Shown here: positions 55,607-64,000 of the stretch, piece by piece | Numbering within the stretch: position 1 is the stretch's first letter | Layout of the letters: each line of letters starts with the position of its first letter | Assembly: GCF_000687475.1 (NCBI RefSeq) | Contig: NC_057316.1 | Location: forward strand, 4,526,001-4,590,000 | Length of the DNA stretch: 64,000 nt | Origin: Ustilaginoidea virens | Taxonomy: Eukaryota; Ascomycota; Sordariomycetes; Hypocreales; Clavicipitaceae | Direction: 5' to 3' | The notes under the pieces: model-generated | Database searches by the model: none | What the model was told of the DNA's origin: nothing | Seen by the model: only the letters and a program-made list of their open reading frames with translations | Program-made: the position numbers and the translations under genes

Positions 55607-56626
55607 GGGTCGGGCACAGTCGAGGTGCGACAGTCGACTCGCCCACTGCAAGTCTGAAAGGGCCGCTTGACGGATGACGACATAAGCCGCACAAACAAAC
55701 AACCCAGCTGGCGCCTTGGCCCTTTGATGGGGCGCCGGGGGCACAGGGGAACGCAGCGACGGCCGACCAGAACTCTTCCACGTGCAGAACCGAGTTACAG
55801 ACGGCAACAGCAGAGGTCAATATCAATCAATGGTGTTTGTTGTATCCGGGGAGCAGCCAGGCTTCAGGCAACGATCAAATCGATGACGAGGATTCTTCCG
55901 TCCTCCGGTGCAACCAGACAACATCAGTGCTGCAAGCCAGCGACGACGTCATCACCCCGAGTTTTCCAGCTGTAACCAGCCGCGTCACTTGCAAGCTTAC
56001 GTAATGCCGGATACAAGTCGCCACACTGCGCGCACTACCTCTAACCTCGCGGTACCTGGTACCTGGTACGCAGTACATACCAGACGTTCTCGTCTCAAGT
56101 GGCACGTCGCATCACATTACGCCACTTCTCGTCACATCCTGTCGTCTTGGCACCAGAACACAGTCTCCCCTTTTCAACTCGCAATAACTGTTCATACTTT
56201 GTAATGATAATCACAAAACCCTCTGCTTTGTATTTTCCGCCGCAGTCCTCTCATATCTATCCCCCCCCCCCCCCCCCCCCCCATTTCACATTGCTCCTGC
56301 GCAAACGTCGTACAGTTTCCACAGACGCCATTCGCTACTGACCCAACTTTTAAACGCAAGCTTCATCGTCAGCGGTCAAACACCACCGCACGCAAAATTC
56401 ATACTGATTATCGCTCCTGTTGAAAAAAGAAAGGGGAAAATGAGCCACAGCAAGCACCTTCATCATGGCGATTCCGCGGCCGCAATTCCATCCGAGGCCA
56501 GTCAATCTTGTTGTTTTACTGGATCCTCAACCTCTTCATCGTATGGGTGGGCCAAAACAAGATCGGCCGGAGCCCAAATAGTGGGGACGATGTGAGCAGA
56601 GTCGAGACTCCCGAGATTAGAAGCCG

Positions 56627-58007
56627 TTACGAGGTCTTCTTGGCAGGAGAAGGCCCGGCAGCGCCTTTGCCAAGGTCGGTAGCGTCGTGAAACTGTTGGC
56701 CGGCATTTTTGATAGTCTCCCAGATCTGGCGGGCGACAGGAGGGGTTCCCTGGGCACCGACAAGAGAGTCGACTCGAGCTCCCAGCTGTGACATGGAGTT
56801 CTTAACGTGAGTGCTCTGGGAGTATCGAGCTCGGAGAAAGCCGGTGTACAGACCGAGAAGAATCCAGGAGCGACGTTGGAACAGAATGGCCGAGAGCAGG
56901 ATGCGGAACCAGAGGAGAATCTCCAGACCCGAGACGATGGACATGGAAGCGTCGTAGTACTCCTTGACAAAAGCACCGATCCTGTCGGCAATCGGGTTGC
57001 TGACCCGCTGGGGGGAAGCACCATCTGCCGGGGGTGGAGGAGGCTGGAGGACTGGAATCAAATTGGCACGAGTATATGTCGCCACGTGGAAGATGGAGTA
57101 GACGCAGTAGGGAAGCAGCGCAAGAGGATACTGGGGAGAGAGGAGCCAAACGAGGGCCATGACTGGGGGGAGGATTTAGTTAGTACGAGAGATGAATTGT
57201 GAGCAAGAGATGAGCAGCACGGCGACGCGCGGTGGTGTCCAAAGTCCATGCCTGCTGTACACGCGCAATGGTCTCGGGTGGAATCATCAGACATACGCAG
57301 GTACTGCATATTCTCGTCAGAGAGCAGGCCAACAACACCCCCAGGCATCTTGTTGCCCGTCTTGGCACGAGCCCGTTGGGTCTTGTAGACAACGATACCG
57401 TACGTAACGGCGGCGGCGAGGAAGGACGTGCGGTAGGAGAACTTGGCCACGCCGCTATAGTAGTTGATGCGCATCCAGGAGAAGGCGTATCGGACAGTGG
57501 TCAGGATGAGCGTCATGTGCCTGGCAGCAAGAGTATGTCAGCCGTTTGTTTCAAGGCGGATGCGGCCCTACCAAAGCCACGCACGGCCCAGGCGAGACCA
57601 CGAAGCTACGCAAGGCTTCGCCAGCCATCGTCAGGCTCAGCGCGGCCCCTTTGCCCACAGCCGGGGTACTTGCACTGCCGCTTGCAGGATTCTCGAGGCA
57701 AAGCTTGGGGGGGGGGGGGGGAGGGGGGCCGCGGCTACGTCCACGTCGTCCCCCGCATGTCTGAAAAGGTAGACCCGGGAAAGTTTTGACGGAATTTGAC
57801 GTACCCGATAAACCATGCAACTACGGTTTTTTTTTTGGGTCAGCCGGACTCTGAAAGGGTTGGTGCCAGTCGTGCGTGGCAGCGGCTAGCTGCCACACAA
57901 AACACACGAGAATGCGGTCTGGACAAAAAAAACATACATTGCAGCGTCTTGGCCAGTTGCAGAAGCCTCTCTTGCAGAGGCATGCTCGCGTTGGGCGGAG
58001 GAGCCAT
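56627..58007 (-). CDS. POM33: Pom33/TMEM33-family membrane protein
   Basis: A predicted 281-residue multi-pass protein of the Pom33/Per33/TMEM33 family, found at nuclear pores and curved ER in yeasts. Exons are 58007-57938, 57820-57805, 57520-57297 and 57162-56627. Exon 1 encodes MAPPPNASMPLQERLLQLAK, then TLQ. Exon 2 is only 16 nt (FAWFIG across both junctions). Exon 3 continues HMTLILTTVRYAFSWMRINYYSG, split here as HMTLILTTVRYAFSW and MRINYYSG, with a further hydrophobic segment FLAAAVTYGIVVYKT. Exon 4 holds VWLLSPQYPLALLPYCVYSIF and the LEILLWFRILLSAILF segment. The tail is short and basic. Intron 2 (57804-57521) is the longest in the window, 284 nt, and contains 15 C's on the sense strand. 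The chain of exons restores the continuous family sequence, which supports the small exon. Confidence 0.87.
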
Positions 58008-59481
58008 TGCGGGAGCTGAGGTCCTGACGGCTGGCGGTGTCGGGCGTGGTGATGGGGATGATGTTTGGGGAGCGGGTTGTGGGAGAGAGTGAGGAAGAAG
58101 GCTGATTGATGGTGGAGGCGAGCCAAAGATTGGACCAAGTTGCAGAGGTGGCAGGTGGTGAGGTAAGTTGAGTTCTGTTCGAGGCCAAGGTGGATGTGGT
58201 TAGCGGTTTGGGGCGGGCACTGGGGGTGTTGGTCCGTGACCCCCAGCTGGTTTGGGGGGCTGGGTGCATGTTCTGGTGGGCTTGCGGGCGGGCAGCGGGC
58301 GGGCAGCGGGCGGGCAGCAGGCTGGGATTGACGTGCCCCCAGCTCCATCAGAGGGACAGGCTGGTTGGTGTCTACATGTGGTCGGTCTGGTGGTGGGAAG
58401 TCCTGGCCTGAGAAGAAGCTTACAGCATGCCAACAGGTATGTATTGACGCCGACGGGACGACGGTACGAGGCGCTAGAAGACGATTGCAGCAGCCGGACC
58501 ACCCCGCAGCCTGCACCGACGCAGCACGTACTAGGTACATACCTACGCTGAAAGGCGGTCACGGTCCACCTCGGCGGGCCCGCTTGTGCCGAGCCGATGC
58601 TTTGGGCATGGGTGGTGAAGAACAAACTTGCTGCATGGAGGAGCCACGGGGGTTGCTTCGACGTGAATTGCCGCGGCAGGCGGAGCCCACACGTCGCGTC
58701 AATCTTTGGCTTAACTGCTTCATGTTGCTCGGTGATTTTTTTTTTTCGCCCCGGCGCTCCAGCGCCTCCGCGAGTCCTCGTACCTGCGGACTTGCGGTCG
58801 CGCGCCCTCGGCTTTCTCGTCGCAGCCAACGGCGGCTGCTGGCTGCACGTCCAGCCACTGGACGTCTAGTGGCGCGGACAGCCCGGCCGGTGGACCACCC
58901 AGAGTCATGGCGCTTAGCTGTCTCGCGGAGCCATTTGGAGGCATGTACCGGGTACCTAGGCACGCGTCCGCATGTACATGTGCTTGTGCATGCGAGCTGG
59001 CGTCGCGTTGCTTGGTTGGTTCTGTTGGCATTGACATTTGGTTCTTTCGTTGATTCACTCCGGCTTTTCAACGTTCTTTGTGTAGTTGTCGTTGCGGTAC
59101 GGAGTCGATCCATTTAAACCAAATGCATAGTCTTGCAGCATGGGCTCAATCCCGTCTCCCGATACAGCAAAACACCCTGTGTCATCTGTCATCACAGCCG
59201 TCGTCGACGTATCGCCACCATCGAAAACCTCGTCACATTGAGGCCTGCCGTGATGCACCCAAATGGCCCCTGGGCTCGTCCAGCGCAATCAGCATGAACG
59301 CCTACCCCGAACTTTTCCTGCTGGTCCCAATGCCCGGCATCCATCCGAGTTGCATGGCCCGTTATTTCTTGTTTTTATTATTTTTTTTTATTATTTTTTT
59401 TTCTATTTTTCCCCCCCTTCAAGAAGAAGTAGGCATATCCCGGGGGCAAAATGCGTCTATTTTAAAACCCCCCCCCCAACT
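58008..59481. other. intergenic, POM33 promoter and PAC1 3' flank
   Basis: About 1.5 kb between two - strand genes. It holds a GCGGGCGGGCA array (about 58285-58320), an AGGTACATACC element (about 58534-58544), T-runs near 59373-59402, and C-runs near 59468-59478 next to the PAC1 stop. Open frames here are low-complexity; I see no gene. Confidence 0.6.
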
Positions 59482-61215
59482 CTAGTTAGCCCATATCCTG
59501 AGCGTCATGTCTACACTGCCCGTCGCAATGACGCATCTAATCTGCGCATCGCCCGTCTCGGCCGGTCCGATGCTCCTTTTCAACGCGCTCTCGTTTTCTG
59601 CCCCTTGCTCCGGCGTGCCCTTGCCACCTCCGTTGACGGCCCCGCCGGCGTCTTTTTGTATTCCCGGAGCCCACCTCAGGCATGTTACAAAGTGGCTGTG
59701 AGCTTCGTCCAGCACCTTGACGCATTTGCCCTCTTGGGCCAGGTCCCAGCATCGTATGGTCCTGTCGTCTGCGCACGAGACAAGGTACTTGCCCCCGGGG
59801 TGGAAGACGAGCGAGGATACCCAGTTGTCGTGCCCGACGAGGGCCTTGAAGCAGATGCCTCTGCCGTCCCAAAGTCTAATGGTCTTGTCTCGGGAGCCCG
59901 TCGCCAGGAACTCGGCGGAGCTGCTGGCCGTCGGCGGCTTCTTCAAGCCTGCCATGCGGGCAAGGTGCGCGTACGCGGCGGGTGGCGCGAAGGCGCAGCA
60001 GCCGACGGCGTTTTCGTGCCCAATCAGCGTGACTTTGGTTTCGGGGCTGGGCACGGAAATGTCCCACAGCCGCGCGGTATGGTCGCTCCCGGCGGACAGG
60101 ACGAAGCGGCCGTCGAGCGACGGGCAGACGTCTCGCACCCAGTCGACGTGGCCCCTCAGAGCCTTGAGGCAGTAGCCCGTTGTCGTGTCCCAGATCCTCA
60201 GCGTCTTGTCCGCACTCGCGCTGACCAGCAGGTTCGCCGACGCCGACGATTGGTAAGATCCCCCCGCGCCCGACGACACGAAGCGTACCGCGCTGACGCT
60301 GTGGTCGTGGCCGGACAGGGTTCGGATGTTCTTGTACTGGTCCGAGGGATCCCAGAGCTTTATGGTCAGGTCCGAGCTGCATGATGCCAGCAGCGTGGCG
60401 CCCCGGGGCCCGCCGTAGTCGAGGCTCTTTACGGCGCGGGTGTGGCCTTTGATGGTTTGCTCGAGCTCGCCCAGTTCCCAGTCCCAGACCTTGATGGTGC
60501 AGTCGTCGGATCCGGAGGCAATCGAGGAGAATTTCGGGTGGAAGGCGATGCAGTTGATCATTTCCCGGTGCGACTCGAGCGTGTGTCTGGGGGGTTTTCT
60601 CGGCAGCCACGTGGCGGGATCCTGGTTGCGCTTGGAAAGGGAGCTGGGTGTTGCGTTGTCGAGTTCGGACTGGAGCGAGGCATTTCTCGACTCGAGGTCC
60701 ATGATCTAGGGGTTACACCGTGGTCAGCCAGCCGCAAGGTGTAGGAAGCAAGTATATTGTTCTCGTCGAGGCACCCGTATGCCATGCCTTTTTCTGCAGC
60801 CGCACGATGCTGGTCCATTTCTTCTCCAGCAGCGTCTCGTACTTTTTCTCCGTGGCGGCATCATATACGTCTTGGCCGAGGCCGGCTTCTTGGCGAAGGG
60901 CAGCAGCTGAGTTGGGTAGATTGTTGGCAGAAAGGTAGGCAATTATGGATTTGTGCCTGACGTTTTTGCAACGACGTCCTCAAGAATCAGCAGGTCTCCA
61001 GTCTCTTTTATATTTTTTTTTTATTTTTTTTTCCCTCTCCGCATCGAGGTATTTTTTGAATGCAGTCTTTTGTTTTCCTCCTTTTATTTTTCCTTTTTAT
61101 TCTCCTTTTTTTTTAATTTTTTTTTCTTTGAGCATTTCCCCTCTGATGCGGCCACGTTGACTCGTCGGAAGACTCACAGCTCTTCGGCCTGCCGCGTGGG
61201 TAATGTGCGACTCAT
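59482..61215 (-). CDS. PAC1: nuclear distribution protein PAC1 (LIS1)
   Basis: A predicted 476-residue LIS1 homologue, a dynein regulator needed for nuclear migration and hyphal growth. Exons are 61215-61178, 60956-60788 and 60705-59482. Exon 1 encodes [12 protein letters not shown] and splits a Leu codon before [20 protein letters not shown], the LisH dimerisation motif (about residues 13-42). A coiled coil follows ([20 protein letters not shown], then [18 protein letters not shown]). Seven WD40 repeats span about residues 110-470; [38 protein letters not shown] and the final [12 protein letters not shown] are clear. Intron 1 (61177-60957) is T-rich on the + strand. Intron 2 (60787-60706) begins with GC: only the junction AAG|GC...TAG|ATC gives the invariant [11 protein letters not shown], and no in-phase GT donor does. 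The insert between WD repeats 5 and 6 ([13 protein letters not shown]) is usual for fungi. Confidence 0.94.
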
Positions 61216-63560
61216 TGCAGCTGGTGCGCAAGTACGGAAATCCTAAACGGATGGGCTGGGACGGCCGCAGCCATCAAACCGAGTGCAAATGTCGCTTCGA
61301 AGAGTGTCGCTCGCTGCCGGGGATCGTGATGGGCCGACGTGAGCAAGAGGCGGTCGGAGAGCATGCGAGGGGAGGAGTGTGGGGAAGCAAAGGCAGGCAA
61401 GCCAGCTGCAGGATAGGGATAGCGTCAAGTTCTGCCCGTCGAGAATCGTGTGGCGAGCCGCGCGGGCCGACTGGCGCAAGTCTGTGATTTCTAGGAGACG
61501 GCACGGGCAGAGTCCAAGTAATAGGACGTAGGTAGGTAGGAACGTAGGTATTAGGCTCGGAGGTTGGCTTGGGAGACTGGACGGCCTGTGTGAAGTGTGA
61601 AGCAAGCTTCAATGTTGTTGACTGGTTGGTCGCTTCCAGTCTGTGTGGGGCCGCCAGCTCACGTCAATCTCTTCTCGAGCAACTTCGTCTCGAGCAACCA
61701 CAATAGACATTTCCCATTTCGCTGCCTCCCCCCCCCCCAACGCATGACTGTTCATTTGCCTCGTGTTCTTTTTCCAAACATGTCGTGTTTGGCTCAGTTG
61801 ACGAAGTGACGAAGTGACGAAGTCGACCACGAGTTCCTGCCGCCGCGAAAGACCTGTCGTCGGCTCGAATAACCAAACCCCCTTGATGCTTGATGGCGGC
61901 TGTCCCCTCGAATCGTTCTTGATAATGTAAACGTGTCAACTCTGCCCTTGACTGGAGTGAGGGGAGGGACCGTTGATGTTGCGCATTCCCAATCGCCAAG
62001 TTGGCACGTCATGTCCCTCTACGATTTTGGAGCTCGATTTCTGATCAATTTTTGATCAATTTTTGATCAACTGTTGAGCTAGAGACCAACCAAATGGCTG
62101 ACAAACCTGAATCACCAACTCCAAGTCCCTCTGCAGCCAGAAGAGGCTCTACCCGGTTGTCGTGTTGAACCGCATGACACGACTCAGCTTGTCTGCGTGA
62201 GGAGCTGTCGCTTCTACTGCAAGAAACGAATGAACATCGCACCCGGCATCATTGGCCTGGACGCTCTGTGGCACTTGAGCTCGTAATATCAGCTGCGAGT
62301 CGAGTCGGAGACTGTGCAGCTTCTACAAGATACTACATCAGGAGAAGCCATCATTGCCATCATCGGCACGCCCCCCAGCGCAAAAGCTTTGTCGCGAGGC
62401 TGGCAGCTCACATTGCCGCGTTTTGCTCTCAACTGCCATCCATTGGACGTCTGGTATCACTCACGACATTCATTCCCATCCATTCCCGCCGTGCATTGCC
62501 CCGGCGGTCTTTCTTCGACGTCTCGGCCTTACGTGCTTTGGCCTCGGATACCTTACTTGCCACCAGAGTTTGGGATGCGGGAGCTTGGATGACCCTTCCA
62601 CACCTGCCAAGGTGCTACTATTGGAACGGGAGTGTTCCCAGTCCGCCGGTTCTGGGAGCCGACGCTCTAGCTTCCGCCAAAAGCAGCGCGTGGTTAATGC
62701 AAATGTCCCACGGGAGTACAAGACTTTGCGCGAAGCCGTCCAACCTTGTACCCGGATTCTCGCCAACTCAAGTCGTTTGCCCCATCAAAATGAACTTCAA
62801 AGCATGCCCTGCTTCAAGGACGTTCGCTACTTTATTCTGTTCCGTCGCAGGGAAAGCAAGGTTCGTGTGTTGAACGAACCTATACTTTTTGACCAGGGCC
62901 AAGTACTCCGGGCAATACTCCGGGCAGCACTACCGGCAATCCCTCCATTGCACATGATAACGCAATGGCCATGACCCGTATACTCGGGCAACTGCTGAGC
63001 ATCTGCCGAGCACGGTGCCATTTTCCGCGAGAAGAGGCTCATGCTTTCCGGGCCGCATTGTCCACAGCCTCCAGGCGGCGGCTGACCCTGCCTGTTATTG
63101 GTGCCTCTGTACAGATTCTCGGACCCTCTGGCGAGTTGTGCCACGGCGCTAAAGAACCTCAGTTCGCCATCCGTGGCCGACCTAAGAGAGAGTTTTGGCT
63201 TTAGGACGAGCCGCTCCCACTGGAGGTTGGGGAGACGGACAAAAGCCCCGTGAAGTGCACGGAAAAGTGTCATGTCCATATTGCTGGTTCCGGGACAAGA
63301 ACGAAAAGGGAAAAGCCTAGCGCCCAGGGGAGTGTTGGAGGGTTCAGCTTCCATGTGCTTCATCTCGTTTTCTCAAGTGAGGCTCGGCAAACCGCTGAGC
63401 CGCGCCAATGATGCCTACCCCCGTGAGGTCCCCGGTACGCGATGAAGGAGCGCCTGCGCCGGCGTTTCTTGCGCGCCATGTCTCCGCATTGTTGAAGGGT
63501 GGAAGGAGGGTACAGGTCAACCGACCTGTGTCCCCCCCTTGTCATCCGACCCCCCCATAA
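61216..63560. other. intergenic, PAC1 promoter and downstream DNA
   Basis: About 2.3 kb with no supportable gene. It contains a GTAGGTAGGTAGG element near 61529-61541, three tandem TTTTTGATCAA units near 62043-62069 and short GACGAAGT repeats near 61800-61822. Overlapping frames of about 200 codons at 62268-62974 (+) and 63363-62827 (-) have no recognisable domain, and two + frames overlap each other; I do not accept them as genes. Confidence 0.5.
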
Positions 63561-64000
63561 TAACTTAACTGACCTGACCATTGCTATGGGCTATACTCTT
63601 AATATAATTGGTTTATTAGGGAATAGTGGGTCAGGTCACTTTATATAGAAAACTATATAGAGAAGTACTTTCTCTAATATTTGACTAGGTTCTTAAATAA
63701 GGGTACCTAGTAAAAGAAATTAAAGAAGTTACTTTCCTTAGAAAATATAGAGAGAAGTACTTTCTCTGCTATTTTATTAGGTTCTTACGTAAGGGTACCT
63801 AGTAAAAATATTAAAGAAGTCACTTTATATGTCAAATGTTTTCGCCTGCTAAGATAATGCAGTATGCGAAGGATAAAGGCAGTGGAATGGTAAAATCGCA
63901 GTAAGGTAAAGTAACGGCACAGATAAGATACAAGACTAAGGCGTAGGGACAATCTGATGTGCATTAATTCTGCATACTTGCTTGCATGCATACATCCATA
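63561..64000. other. AT-rich tract at the window end
   Basis: Composition changes abruptly near 63555 to AT-rich DNA rich in TATA, TTAA and AAAT words, with few C's. It contains a 92-bp tandem duplication (reported separately) and continues beyond the window. It resembles the edge of an AT-rich block such as a mutated repeat; no coding frame is visible. Confidence 0.65.
63659..63842. repeat. 92-bp tandem duplication in AT-rich DNA
   Basis: Two copies start at 63659 and 63751. Each begins AGAGAAGTACTTTCTCT and contains TTAGGTTCTTA or TAGGTTCTTA, AAGGGTACCTAGTAAAA and ATTAAAGAAGT. AGTACT and GGTACC palindromes lie in each unit. The bases before copy 1 (TCACTTTATATAG) resemble the end of the unit, so a third, partial copy may lie at about 63634-63658. 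Confidence 0.85.

Larger units (their letters stand above)
55223..56626. other. intergenic, TEP1 promoter and POM33 3' flank
   Basis: This 1.4-kb interval between two - strand genes contains the TEP1 promoter or leader, with a 52-bp minisatellite and an 8-bp array described separately, a cluster of GGTACCTGGTAC units near 56050-56072, and a 22-nt C-run at 56261-56282. Open frames through the minisatellite (for example 55503-55195, -) repeat the same peptide and are repeat-derived. Confidence 0.6.

Noticed and set aside
62268..62974. Two overlapping + strand frames of about 200 codons
   Set aside because: They overlap in different frames and neither shows a recognisable motif or consistent codon preference.
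1..64000. CRISPR arrays, prokaryotic operons, insertion sequences
   Set aside because: The genes are spliced and eukaryotic; the tandem arrays have no unique spacers between repeats, and no transposase or inverted terminal repeats are recognised.

Overview
The window is chromosomal DNA from a filamentous ascomycete. Genes are spliced with short introns (about 60-290 nt, GT...AG, CTAAC/CTGAC-like branch sites). Coding sequence is very GC-rich, and many products are fungal housekeeping proteins in their Pezizomycotina forms (BBC1, HOS3, MRP51, PAC1). Protein similarity suggests Sordariomycetes, probably Hypocreales; that placement is inference. I find no CRISPR array, prokaryotic operon, intact transposon, tRNA or rRNA gene.

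Layout, left to right. 0.8-2.1 kb: a fungal PflX-like radical SAM protein (-). 4.8-6.4 kb: a spartin-like senescence-domain protein (+). 7.1-9.5 kb: gamma-tubulin complex component GCP4 (+). 10.6-11.9 kb: a conserved-looking protein of unknown function (-). 15.4-19.3 kb: the actin-patch SH3 protein BBC1 (-). 20.6-21.5 kb: the RNA polymerase II CTD phosphatase RTR1 (+). 22.0-22.7 kb: ribosomal protein eS17 (-). 23.2-24.5 kb: mitoribosomal protein MRP51 (-), divergent from the queuine tRNA-ribosyltransferase (+, 24.9-26.4 kb). 27.5-31.1 kb: a HOS3-type histone deacetylase (+). 31.5-32.7 kb: histidinol phosphatase (-).

From 32.7 to 46.5 kb no gene can be supported. The core (about 34.4-43 kb) is visibly lower in GC and holds only short, unrecognisable open frames. 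It also contains five exact copies of a 9-bp motif (TACGGAGTA or its complement).

Genes resume with a bZIP transcription factor (+, 46.5-48.6 kb), a stand-alone thioesterase (-, 48.9-50.0 kb), the CTD-kinase cyclin CTK2 (+, 51.4-53.1 kb), a PTEN-type phosphatase (-, 53.3-55.2 kb), a Pom33/TMEM33 membrane protein (-, 56.6-58.0 kb) and the dynein regulator PAC1/LIS1 (-, 59.5-61.2 kb). The last 450 bp is AT-rich and carries a 92-bp tandem duplication.

The genes are mostly independent cellular functions, not one pathway. Translation (eS17, MRP51, TGT), RNA polymerase II CTD control (RTR1, CTK2) and the microtubule/dynein system (GCP4, PAC1) each recur. Notable points are a probable GC-AG intron in PAC1, a 16-nt microexon in the POM33 gene, hexanucleotide-driven Arg-Glu repeats in CTK2, a poly-Gln insert in the PTEN catalytic domain beside a 52-bp minisatellite, C-homopolymer tracts inside many introns, and two short motif families scattered between genes. 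Exon coordinates were derived by hand from reading frame, splice signals and remembered family alignments; none is backed by transcripts. I did not find a convincing multi-gene undescribed system; the best leads are the radical SAM enzyme and the gene-free island.
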